33,761 nucleotides of DNA from an uncultured bacterium (GTDB lineage Bacteria; Krumholzibacteriota; Krumholzibacteriia; LZORAL124-64-63), in assembly GCA_937910695.1 (NCBI GenBank), contig CALEMW010000045.1, forward strand, positions 1-33,761. The letters are read 5' to 3'. The translations under genes and the position numbers were made by a program. A model generated the notes under the pieces. It did not search any database and had not been told where the DNA came from. It saw only the letters and a program-made list of their open reading frames with translations. Below are positions 8,007 through 15,691 of this stretch, piece by piece; position 1 is the first letter of the stretch, and each line of letters opens with the position of its first letter.

Positions 8007-8783
8007 TCAAGGCAGCCGATAGGTGATCGTCATCAGATCGTCCGTGGCGGCCGGGCAGTAGCGCCGCCAGTACACGGTCAGCGGCAGGACGTCGTCCCAG
8101 GGGCGCGTGTTGTGGGATGCGGACACGAACGTCGCGCCTTCGGGCAGCTGGACTTTCCGCGTGTAGATCCGGTCCTCCGGGAAGTCCGTGTTCCACGTGT
8201 AGGACCAGAGCCCGTCGCTCTGGATCACGGCGGCGCCGGGGCGGATCATCTTCATCGTGATGTCGATGTCCTCCTTGAATCCCACCGGAACGGCCAGCTC
8301 GATCACCACGGAGTAGAGGCCGTCATCGCGAGGCGTGATGTGGTGTTCGAGGCGGTTGCCGAACCTGTCGTAGGCCTCCATCGTCTTCAGGCGGGGCAGC
8401 TCATGGGTTTTGGCTCCGAATTCCACACGGGTGCGGACGTTGGCCTTGTTCTCGACAGCCGATCGACTCCAGACCTCGACGTCGCCGTTGGGTAGGATGA
8501 CCTCGAAGCTCTCGTACTCGATCAGGCGACCCGTTCCCAGGGCGGACTCGGGGATCTCCTCCTTGCCGTCCACCGTGATGATCTGGTTCTCGGGCACCTC
8601 GTAGAACACCTCGAATCCCATGTTCTGGCCCTGCAGCATGTACCGGCTCTCGGTCATCTGCCGCAGCCAGCATGTGATGGGCTCGTCGTGTCCGTTGAGC
8701 AGCACCGACACGGGCTCGACGGCCGCGGCAGCCGTGGCGAGCAGCGTCAGGGCGAGGGTCGTCATCAGCATTCGCTTCAACAT
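8007..8783 (-). CDS. secreted protein of unknown function in the ECF sigma operon
   Basis: The product has 258 residues, with a signal peptide (MLKRMLMTTLALTLLATAAA) and a strong GGAGGTGA ribosome site overlapping the end of the anti-sigma gene. Mature residues look beta-rich (IDITMKMIRP, WSYTWNTDFP, MTITYRLP). An N-terminal segment (VSVLLNGHDEPITCWLRQM) has one Cys. I recognise no domain. It lies 15 bases downstream of the anti-sigma gene, so it is probably cotranscribed and may be a target or sensor partner of that system. This role is inference from position only. Confidence 0.8.
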   Translation of the reverse strand: MLKRMLMTTLALTLLATAAAAVEPVSVLLNGHDEPITCWLRQMTESRYMLQGQNMGFEVFYEVPENQIITVDGKEEIPESALGTGRLIEYESFEVILPNGDVEVWSRSAVENKANVRTRVEFGAKTHELPRLKTMEAYDRFGNRLEHHITPRDDGLYSVVIELAVPVGFKEDIDITMKMIRPGAAVIQSDGLWSYTWNTDFPEDRIYTRKVQLPEGATFVSASHNTRPWDDVLPLTVYWRRYCPAATDDLMTITYRLP

Positions 8784-8798
8784 CGATTCACCTCCGGA

Positions 8799-9218
8799 TC
8801 AGATCAACCCGCCGGGCAGCACGAGGGTGCGTCCCTCGTCCTCCTCGACGTCGACGGCGATGAGCGTGCAGGGTCGGCTGAACGGTTCGGCCGGAGCGCC
8901 GCGATCGACTACAAACCACGGCGCGATCAACATCACGACGACGACGACGGCGGCGGCGGCCGCCCACACCCACGCCCGCGGGTGGAAGCGGAGAGTGGCT
9001 CGAGAGGGTCGTCCGACGAGGATCTCGCGGCGCAGGTCCGTGGGAGTCTCATCCCGCAGAGCTTCGCGCCACCGATCCCGTTCGTGTCGCCGCGCGGCGA
9101 TCAGGGCCCGGCACGCACCGCACGAAGCGGCGTGGACTTCGTAGGCCCTCGTTGCGTCTGCGGACAATTCTCCGTCCACCCAGGCGACCAGCGCGGTCTC
9201 GAATTCATGACACTGCAT
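8799..9218 (-). CDS. ZAS-type anti-sigma factor (zf-HC2, single-pass)
   Basis: The product has 139 residues. The start at 9218 gives MQCHEFETALVAWVDGEL, the usual opening of zinc-binding anti-sigma domains. H29-x3-C33-x2-C36 is the HxxxCxxC zinc signature. A basic linker leads to one transmembrane helix (about 90-112, AAAAAVVVVVMLI) and a short external tail of ~25 residues. It overlaps the end of the sigma gene by 14 bp, so it is translationally coupled, and it should hold that sigma factor inactive at the membrane. The external part is too short to be an obvious ligand-binding domain. Confidence 0.88.
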   Translation of the reverse strand: MQCHEFETALVAWVDGELSADATRAYEVHAASCGACRALIAARRHERDRWREALRDETPTDLRREILVGRPSRATLRFHPRAWVWAAAAAVVVVVMLIAPWFVVDRGAPAEPFSRPCTLIAVDVEEDEGRTLVLPGGLI

Positions 9219-9762
9219 GGCCCATCCTCTCCATGTCGCGGCGCAGGCGCTGCACCGCGTGATGCTTGCGTGAGGCGACGGTGCCGGCGGGGATGTCCAG
9301 GACCTCGGCGATCTCTTCGTAGCGCAGACCCTCGATTTCCGAGAGGAGGAACACGGCGCGGTGGTCCTCGTCGAGCCGGGCGAGGGCGGTGTCCAGGTCC
9401 TTGCGCAGTTCGCCGTGGACGAGGGCGAGGTCCGTGCGGCCGGCGTCGGCAATGTCGTCGGATGCGTCCAGGCCGAAGGTCGCCTGCCGACGGGCACGTC
9501 GGCCGTGGCTCGCGGCGGCGTTGCGGGCCGCCGCGAACACGTAGGCCGCGCGGGGCAGGCCGTCGTCCAGCTGGCGGATCTCGTCGCGGCGCAGGGACTC
9601 GTGCAGACGCAGGAAGGTGTCGTGGCAGAGATCGCGGGCCAGGTCCGGGTCTCGGAGCAGGGAGCGGAGGAAACGCCACACGCGGTCAAGATCGCGCTCG
9701 ACGAGCCGGGCGAAGTCGTCGCTCCGGTCGTCGTGGTGCGGTCTGATCGCCTGCAACGCCAT
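9205..9762 (-). CDS. ECF-type RNA polymerase sigma factor
   Basis: The product has 185 residues. Region 2 is visible at about 17-85 (DLDRVWRFLRSLLRDPDLARDLCHDTFLRLHESL) and region 4 at about 130-180 (LSEIEGLRYEEIAEVLDIPAGTVASRKHHAVQRLRRDM), a helix-turn-helix for the -35 box. There is no region 1 or 3, as expected for extracytoplasmic-function sigma factors. A good AGGAGGA ribosome site precedes the ATG. The next gene encodes its likely zinc-binding anti-sigma factor. A short basic patch (GRRARRQ) follows region 2. I found no matching autoregulatory promoter by eye. Confidence 0.93.
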   Translation of the reverse strand: MALQAIRPHHDDRSDDFARLVERDLDRVWRFLRSLLRDPDLARDLCHDTFLRLHESLRRDEIRQLDDGLPRAAYVFAAARNAAASHGRRARRQATFGLDASDDIADAGRTDLALVHGELRKDLDTALARLDEDHRAVFLLSEIEGLRYEEIAEVLDIPAGTVASRKHHAVQRLRRDMERMGHAVS

Positions 9763-9934
9763 CGTTCCTCCTGTGGTTCAGGGTACCCCGCCGGGCACCG
9801 TCGTCCCAGGGGTAGACGCGTCGGGACCGTTTTTCTTCACCACTTTTTCTGGAGTCTCGGCGGTTGCGCTTCTATGCATCTATTGAGATGATGCTGGCGA
9901 CCCTGTTCCCGCATCCTACCCCCGGAGGTCCCCC

Positions 9935-12679
9935 GTGAACCGCATCCTCCTGCTCGTTGTCGTCGTGCTCGCGCTGGCCGCGCCTCTGAGCGCCGCCGAC
10001 TCCCGAGAGATCACCCAGGCCGACATCGCCTCGATCGCCTGGCGCAACGTCGGCCCCTGCAACATGGGCGGCCGCGTGGCGGCCATCGCCCTGGTGCCCG
10101 ACAGCGCCGCGGAGTTCTACATCGGCTACGCCACCGGCGGTCTGTGGAAGACGAAGAACGCGGGCACGACCTTCGCGCCGGTCAAGCTCGACGGTGTGAC
10201 CAGCAGCATCGGCGCCATCGCCGTGGCCCACGCGCCCGCCGACTGGAAGGGCTGGGACGTCCTGACTGCGGCCGGCGACACCGTCAAGGCGGAGGACCGC
10301 ACCGAGAAGGGCCGCGGCCGCATCGTATGGGTCGGCACCGGAGAGTCCAACGGCCGCAACAGCTCCTCGTGGGGCAACGGCGTGTATCGGAGCACCGACG
10401 GGGGTGGGAGCTTCGAACATGCGGGCCTGGCCGCGACCCACGACATCCCGCGCCTCGCGGTCGATCCGCGCGATCCGGACGTGTGCTACGTGGCGGCCAT
10501 GGGCCATCTCTGGGGACCGAACCCTGAGCGCGGCCTCTACAAGACCGCCGACGGCGGTGCGACCTGGAAGCAGGTCCTGAAGGTCGACGACCGCATCGGC
10601 TGCTGCGACGTGGTGATCGACCCGAAGAACCCCGACACCGTCTACGCCGGCCTCTACGCCCGCCTGCGCCGACCCTGGAGCTTCGACGGCTTCAGCGACC
10701 GCGCCGGCGTCTGGCGCTCGGACGACGCGGGGGCCACCTGGACCCGGCTGACCGAAGGCCTGCCGACGCGCACCGGTCGCATCGGCCTGACCGTCTTTCC
10801 CGGTAACACCGACATTCTCTACGCGGTGATCGAGAGCGACCAGGGCGGCATCGGCCGCAGCGCCTGGGACGACCGCTCGCCCGCCGGCGGCCTGTTCCGT
10901 AGCGAGGACCGCGGCGCCACCTGGAAGCGTATCAACGACCTCAGCTTCCGCCCGTTCTACTTCTCGCGGGTGGCCGTCGACCCCGTCGACGTCGACCGCG
11001 TCTACAGCCCGGGCTGGGACCTGGCCGTCAGCGACGACGGCGGTGTGACCTACCGCCGCAGCTCCGAGAACGTGCACGTGGACTTCCACGCCATCGTCGT
11101 CGACCCCCTGAACCCCGACCACATCCTCGTGGGCAACGACGGCGGCCTGTACCAGAGCCACGACCGCGGTGAGACCTGGGACTACACCGACCACGTCGAC
11201 GCCGGCCAGTTCTACCACGTCGCCGTCGACGACTCCGACCCGTACCGTCTGGGCGGCGGCCTGCAGGACAACGGCTCCTGGATCGGCCCCTCGCGCACCT
11301 CCTTCAAGTCCGGCAGCGATGGCGCGGCCGGCATCCTCAACGACGACTGGACCGCCGTGTACGGCGGCGACGGCTTCAAGGTGCTCTTCGACCGCGAAGA
11401 CCCGGACATCGTGTACGCCACCAGCCAGGGCGGCAACCTGGGCCGCGTGCACCTCGACACCCAGCTCGTCGAACCCCTCAAGGCCGCGTCGGACGAGGGC
11501 CAGACCCGCATCCGCTGGAACTGGGACGCGCCGTTCCTGATCTCGGCCCACGACCCGTCGGTGCTCTACCACGCGGGCAACAAGGTCTTCAAGCTGCTCG
11601 ACCGCGGCACCCACTGGTACGCCGTGAGCGGCGACCTCACCCGCAACGAGGCCGTCAAGGTGCAGGCCGAGGGCTCCGACGCCGAGGCCTACGGCACCCT
11701 CACCGCTCTGGCCGAATCGCCGGTGCAGGCCGGCGTGCTCTGGGCCGGCAGCGACGACGGCCTGATCCACGTGACCTTCGACGACGGCGGCATCTGGAAG
11801 GACGTCACGCCCAAGGAGGTCGGCGGACTGTACGTGGCGCACCTTGAGGCCTCGCACCGCGACGAGGCGACGGCCTACGCCGCCGTCGACGGCCACCGCA
11901 GCGACGACATGCGCGCCATCCTGCTCAAGACCACCAACGGCGGCAAGAAGTGGTCGAGCGTCGTCGGCGACCTGCCCGCCGACAGCCCCGTGCGCGTGGT
12001 CCGCGAGGACCCGGTCAACCCCAAGGTGCTGTACTGCGGCAACGAACGCTCCGCCTATGTCACGTTCGACGGCGGTGTGCACTGGCTGCGCATCGGCGGC
12101 GAAACACTGCCTACGGTGCCGGTCTACGACCTCACCTTCCAGACCCGCGAGCACGACCTGATCGCCGGCACCCACGGCCGTTCGCTGTGGATCCTCGACG
12201 ACGCGCGCTGCCTCGCCGGCCTGCCCGAGGCGAAGGACGAGCCCCTGCACCTGTTCCCCGTCGACGACGCCACGCCCCAGCTCTACGGCTTCCGCGGCTA
12301 CGGCAGCGGCCACCGCGTGTTCCGCGGCGCCAACCCCGCCGACGGCGCCGTGTTCACGTACTGGCTGCGGGATCTGCCCGAGGGTGCGGTGAGCATCGCG
12401 ATCGAGAACGCCGACGGCGTGAAGGTGGCGACGGTCAGCGGCCCCTCGCGTCCCGGACTCAACCGCGCGACCTGGGACCTCCAGGCCGAGGCCAAGCTTC
12501 GCTTCGGCGATGCCCGCCGCGGCGGGCCGGAGTTCGTGGAGCCGGGCGAGTACACGGTGAAGATGAGCGTGGGTGAGGAGAAGGCCGAGGCCAAGTTCAC
12601 AGTGCATCCGTATCCCGGCTGGCGTTCGCCGGAGTCGCGGGCGGAGTTGCCGCCGGTGGGGCCTAGGTCAGCCGAATGA
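9935..12679 (+). CDS. secreted BNR/sortilin-type beta-propeller protein
   Basis: The product has 914 residues. The GTG start has GGAGG at 9924-9928, and a signal peptide (ILLLVVVVLALAAPLSA) follows. At least seven Asp-box (BNR) repeats of the S/T-x-D-x-G-x-T-W type are visible, such as YKTADGGATW, WRSDDAGATW, FRSEDRGATW and YQSHDRGETW, indicating one or two beta-propellers. The C-terminal ~100 residues look like an FlgD-Ig-like beta sandwich (RATWDLQAEAK...EPGEYTVKMSV). Proteins of this form are often labelled glycosyl hydrolases, but no catalytic residues can be assigned. Between the first two Asp boxes is a charged insert (about 98-126) that breaks the usual order. It is coupled to the downstream PepSY gene (ATGA). 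Confidence 0.88.
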   Translation: MNRILLLVVVVLALAAPLSAADSREITQADIASIAWRNVGPCNMGGRVAAIALVPDSAAEFYIGYATGGLWKTKNAGTTFAPVKLDGVTSSIGAIAVAHAPADWKGWDVLTAAGDTVKAEDRTEKGRGRIVWVGTGESNGRNSSSWGNGVYRSTDGGGSFEHAGLAATHDIPRLAVDPRDPDVCYVAAMGHLWGPNPERGLYKTADGGATWKQVLKVDDRIGCCDVVIDPKNPDTVYAGLYARLRRPWSFDGFSDRAGVWRSDDAGATWTRLTEGLPTRTGRIGLTVFPGNTDILYAVIESDQGGIGRSAWDDRSPAGGLFRSEDRGATWKRINDLSFRPFYFSRVAVDPVDVDRVYSPGWDLAVSDDGGVTYRRSSENVHVDFHAIVVDPLNPDHILVGNDGGLYQSHDRGETWDYTDHVDAGQFYHVAVDDSDPYRLGGGLQDNGSWIGPSRTSFKSGSDGAAGILNDDWTAVYGGDGFKVLFDREDPDIVYATSQGGNLGRVHLDTQLVEPLKAASDEGQTRIRWNWDAPFLISAHDPSVLYHAGNKVFKLLDRGTHWYAVSGDLTRNEAVKVQAEGSDAEAYGTLTALAESPVQAGVLWAGSDDGLIHVTFDDGGIWKDVTPKEVGGLYVAHLEASHRDEATAYAAVDGHRSDDMRAILLKTTNGGKKWSSVVGDLPADSPVRVVREDPVNPKVLYCGNERSAYVTFDGGVHWLRIGGETLPTVPVYDLTFQTREHDLIAGTHGRSLWILDDARCLAGLPEAKDEPLHLFPVDDATPQLYGFRGYGSGHRVFRGANPADGAVFTYWLRDLPEGAVSIAIENADGVKVATVSGPSRPGLNRATWDLQAEAKLRFGDARRGGPEFVEPGEYTVKMSVGEEKAEAKFTVHPYPGWRSPESRAELPPVGPRSAE

Positions 12680-13386
12680 TGCCGGTGTTCCGTCTGCGCA
12701 AGTGGCACCGTTGGCTGGGCGTCGTGATCGGCGTCCAGCTTTCGTTGTGGATCGTCAGCGGTATCTACTTCGCCTGGAGTGACATCGACATGATCCACGG
12801 CGACGAGTTGCGGGTGTTCCCCGAGCCCGTGGTCGCGGATTCGACGTGGGTGTCGCCGACGGAAGTGACGGGTGTTGCGGGCACGGTGCTTACGCAGGTC
12901 GCCGTGGTGGATCTGCTCGGTCGACCGACCTGGAGGATCGATGTGATGCGCGACGGCGAACGGGCCACGGTCCTCGCCGATGCAACGACCGGATCGGTCC
13001 GCCCGCCGTTGTCGCAGGAGGAGGCACGGTCGGTGGCGGTCGCCTCCTTCGCGTCCGACGCTGCCGTGACGGCCGTCGATTCCCTCGGCCCCGACGACGT
13101 CGATGCGCACCATGAGTACCGTGGCGGGCCGCTTCCCGCCTGGCGCGTGTCGTTCGCCCACGGCAGCGGCACCCGCGTCTACGTGTCGGCCGCGGGCGGG
13201 CACGTGGTCACCCACCGCAATGCGCGTTGGAGGATCTTCGACTTCCTGTGGATGCTCCACACCATGGACTACCGGGGTCGCGACGACATCAACACGGCGC
13301 AGCTGCGCATCGTGTCGGTGGCGGCGTTGCTGGTGGGTGTATCGGGGTATGGGTTGTTCTGGAGGACGCGGAAGAGAAGGCGGTGA
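12676..13386 (+). CDS. PepSY-associated transmembrane protein
   Basis: The product has 236 residues, with transmembrane helices near 14-33 (LGVVIGVQLSLWIVSGIYFAW) and near the C-terminus (IVSVAALLVGVSGYGLFW), and an external part of about 170 residues between them. The KWHRWLGVVIG opening and the FDFLWMLHTMDYRGRDD segment before the last helix are features of PepSY-TM proteins. These are linked to periplasmic peptidase inhibition or metal/redox systems, mostly uncharacterised. The start overlaps the BNR gene stop; a second ATG directly follows at 12679. The reason for coupling to a BNR protein is not evident. Confidence 0.75.
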   Translation: MMPVFRLRKWHRWLGVVIGVQLSLWIVSGIYFAWSDIDMIHGDELRVFPEPVVADSTWVSPTEVTGVAGTVLTQVAVVDLLGRPTWRIDVMRDGERATVLADATTGSVRPPLSQEEARSVAVASFASDAAVTAVDSLGPDDVDAHHEYRGGPLPAWRVSFAHGSGTRVYVSAAGGHVVTHRNARWRIFDFLWMLHTMDYRGRDDINTAQLRIVSVAALLVGVSGYGLFWRTRKRRR

Positions 13387-13390
13387 AGTG

Positions 13391-13416
13391 TGCTATAATC
13401 CCCATGATTCAGGAGG
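13391..13416 (+). promoter_or_regulatory. extended -10 promoter and ribosome site for the 13423 gene
   Basis: TGCTATAAT (13391-13399) is a perfect extended -10 element directly after the PepSY stop; the -35 position is poor, as such promoters allow. An AGGAGG ribosome site (13411-13416) sits six bases before the ATG at 13423. A transcript starting near 13406 would have a leader under 20 bases. Confidence 0.6.
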
Positions 13417-13422
13417 TTGGAT

Positions 13423-14049
13423 ATGGTCCGATATTGCTTCGTCATCTTATTTCTGCTGACTTCGCTCGCGTTTGGGGCCGACTACTGGCCCACCCAGCCC
13501 GGGGCGACATTCCACTATACGGACGGGTTCGACGGCACGCGTGATGTCGTCATTCTTCCGGGTAATTGGCCGGGAGATTTCTACCGTAATGACACGATTG
13601 TCGCAGCGTGGGGGGAGTGCTGGGCCACGGACGTGTTCCAGATCGATGCTTCCGGCGACATCGTGTTGAGCCATTGTGAATACACCTGTGAGGGCTTCAT
13701 CGATCCTGACTGGATCGACATCGAGCCCGCCATCAGAATCCTGGATCTGCCCCTTGTTCCAGGATCCATGGCCACCTATATGGTGATGGTCAACAGTGGT
13801 GCGGATTTCGTTTCGATTGGGGTCTCGGGACCCGAGACGATCACGACGCCGGCCGGGACGTTCGAGACCATGGTGTTGTCGGTCTCGTCGCTGAGCGCTT
13901 CTCCCTATCTCACGAGGACTTATTGGCTCAACCGCACTCTCGGGCCGGTTCGGATCGACGACGGCCATGTCTGGGAGCTCGAACGCTGGACAGGTGTAGT
14001 TGCCAACGAGGACATGGCCTGGGGAGCCATGAAGGGACTGTTCCGATGA
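13423..14049 (+). CDS. small secreted protein with W-x-x-[VMI]-K C-terminal tail
   Basis: The product has 208 residues. ATG at 13423 is chosen over a TTG six bases upstream because AGGAGG is then correctly spaced. It has a signal peptide (CFVILFLLTSLAFGA), then a beta-rich mature domain with three Cys (EC, and HCEYTC) and a segment typical of 'Y-P-x-x-G-x-x-W' exported proteins (YWPTQPGATFHYTDG). I recognise no named family. It ends in AWGAMKGLFR, matching the tail of three other secreted proteins here. It is translationally coupled to the lectin-type gene that follows, which ends in the same motif. Function unknown. Confidence 0.85.
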   Translation: MVRYCFVILFLLTSLAFGADYWPTQPGATFHYTDGFDGTRDVVILPGNWPGDFYRNDTIVAAWGECWATDVFQIDASGDIVLSHCEYTCEGFIDPDWIDIEPAIRILDLPLVPGSMATYMVMVNSGADFVSIGVSGPETITTPAGTFETMVLSVSSLSASPYLTRTYWLNRTLGPVRIDDGHVWELERWTGVVANEDMAWGAMKGLFR

Positions 14050-14636
14050 TGGGCCGATCAGTGCTTCTGCTGCTTCTTGCAACCTTCCTGTTTCCGTGTC
14101 AGAGCTCCGCCGCCCCTTTCGAGTGGCCGATCGCCGAAGGAGGAAACGGCCACGCCTACGAGATGCTCGAAGCGGACGGCATGACCTGGGCCGAGGCCCG
14201 CACCGCCGCCGAGTCGATGGTATACCAGGGAACCCCCGGCCACCTCGCCACGATGACCACCGAAGCGGAACTGTTGTTCGTGTTCTCCCTGTCTGAACGC
14301 CCGACGTTCGGGGCGTATCTGGGGGGCTGGCAGAAGCTGTCCGGTGATCTGGATCCCGGCGAAGTCTACGGCTGGCGCTGGATGACTGGGGAGGCGTGGA
14401 GCGAGTCGGTCCCGTTCTGGTGCGGCTGGACGGAGTGCGGTTCCAACATGTACCTCTCGGTGACCCGCATGCCCTACGAGGGTGTGGTCTACTACTGGGA
14501 AAGCCTGACCGGGCTCGATGATCGGCAGCACTTCGTGGTCGAGTATGACGGGCTTCCGGTTGTGGATCCTCCGGAGGAGGGGGTGGTGGGGAACACTCAG
14601 GGGTCCTGGAGCATGATCAAGATGATCTATCGATGA
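14046..14636 (+). CDS. secreted C-type-lectin-like protein with W-x-x-[VMI]-K tail
   Basis: The product has 196 residues. It starts ATGATG overlapping the previous stop; its signal peptide is VLLLLLATFLFPCQSSA. The mature region has the C-type lectin layout: AYEMLEADGMTWAEARTAAE, GHLATMTTEAELLFV, a GW-rich strand (GWRWMTGEAWSESVPFW), and a closing HFVVEYD strand. A Cys pair (FWCGWTECG) is present, but the classical disulfide and the calcium-binding EPN/QPD triplets are not obvious, so sugar binding cannot be claimed. Similar domains occur in many bacterial exported proteins. The C-terminus SWSMIKMIYR, preceded by VVGN, is the shared tail. Confidence 0.87.
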   Translation: MMGRSVLLLLLATFLFPCQSSAAPFEWPIAEGGNGHAYEMLEADGMTWAEARTAAESMVYQGTPGHLATMTTEAELLFVFSLSERPTFGAYLGGWQKLSGDLDPGEVYGWRWMTGEAWSESVPFWCGWTECGSNMYLSVTRMPYEGVVYYWESLTGLDDRQHFVVEYDGLPVVDPPEEGVVGNTQGSWSMIKMIYR

Positions 14637-14651
14637 CCTGATCGGGTGGCA

Positions 14652-15521
14652 CTACGCTTCCCTCTTTCCCGGCCCCCTCTGCGACAATCCCGCCGCCCCC
14701 AGAATCATGACCCCGCCCAACAGGCTCCACCTGTCTGGCCACTCGCCCCACATCACCAGCCCCGCGATCAGCGCGAACACGATGCTGCTGTAGTTCACCA
14801 CCGAGATCTTCGCCGCCGGCGCCAGCTGGTAGGCGTACGTCAATCCGAATTGCCCCCCCGCCGCCCCGACCCCGATGGCTACCAGCGCCGCCCACTGCCC
14901 TGGCGTCGGTGCGATCCACCCGAACGCGGCGACAGGCGCCGCGACCAATGTCGAGATCACCGAAAACGCGAAGATGATGCGGTGGGGCGGTTCGAGTCCG
15001 CGCAGCGAGCGGACCAGCGTGTAGGCCGTCGCCGCGAACACAGCCGAGGCCGCGCCGACTAGGGCCGGGACGGCGGCGGCGTTGAAGCCGGGCTTGATCA
15101 CCAGCATGGCGCCGACGAAAGCTGCGGCGAGGGCCGCGACCAGTGGTCGGCCGAGGCGCTCCTTCAAAAAGACTCGTGCGAAGAGGAAGACAAAGAACGG
15201 CGACAGCTTGTTGAGCATCGAGGCGTCGGCCAGGGTCACGCGGTCGAGGGCGTAGAAGTAGCAGACCACGCCGGCGAGGCCGGCCAGCGAGCGGGCGATC
15301 AGGCGCCACGTCCACGGCCGCCATGCGAACACCGACCCGCGGCCGTCGCGGGCGACCCAGGCGCCGGCGACCGCCGCGGTCATCAAGTTGCGCACCAGGA
15401 CCTTTTGGGCCAACGGTGCGTCGCCGGCCCAGCGCACCGCAATGCCCATCAGCGTGAACGAGGCGGCGGACGCGAGCATCAGCAGGACGGCGCGGCTGGT
15501 GCGGTCGGGGGGACGGGTCAA
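14652..15521 (-). CDS. EamA/DMT-family transporter
   Basis: The product has 289 residues with about ten transmembrane helices in two EamA repeats. The first includes SLAGLAGVVCYFYALDRVTLADASML with the family's ...AxxLxxLxPFF...F..E pattern (PFFVFLFARVFLKERL); the second includes ISVVNYSSIVFALIAGLVMWGEWP. Only a TTG start (15521) gives a complete first helix, and no good Shine-Dalgarno is seen, so the exact start is uncertain. This superfamily moves amino acids, nucleobases or sugars; the substrate cannot be predicted. It lies on the opposite strand between the tailed secreted-protein genes. Confidence 0.85.
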   Translation of the reverse strand: MTRPPDRTSRAVLLMLASAASFTLMGIAVRWAGDAPLAQKVLVRNLMTAAVAGAWVARDGRGSVFAWRPWTWRLIARSLAGLAGVVCYFYALDRVTLADASMLNKLSPFFVFLFARVFLKERLGRPLVAALAAAFVGAMLVIKPGFNAAAVPALVGAASAVFAATAYTLVRSLRGLEPPHRIIFAFSVISTLVAAPVAAFGWIAPTPGQWAALVAIGVGAAGGQFGLTYAYQLAPAAKISVVNYSSIVFALIAGLVMWGEWPDRWSLLGGVMILGAAGLSQRGPGKREA

Positions 15522-15613
15522 TGTTCAGCTTTCGGATAGGGTTACGTCCGCAGACGCCACACCTGTGAACGGGTAGGCCCCATGATCACCCCGGCCGCCG
15601 GCGGGCGCAACGA

Positions 15614-15640
15614 TTGACGATGCGCTCCATGTCGTATAGA
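15614..15640 (+). promoter_or_regulatory. possible promoter of the 15692 gene
   Basis: TTGACG (15614-15619) and TATAGA (15635-15640) have a 15-base spacer, shorter than ideal. Position about 50 bases before the ATG fits. This is a weak call. Confidence 0.35.
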
Positions 15641-15691
15641 CTGGTTCTGCATTATCAATTCCTATGGAGTCACACATCGAAAGGGGCCGTC

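Noticed and set aside
9872..12607. A 911-codon open frame on the minus strand opposite the BNR gene
   Set aside because: It mirrors the codon pattern of the real plus-strand gene, its protein is rich in V/A/G/D/H without any domain, and it has no ribosome site. The plus strand has signal peptide, Asp boxes and GGAGG.
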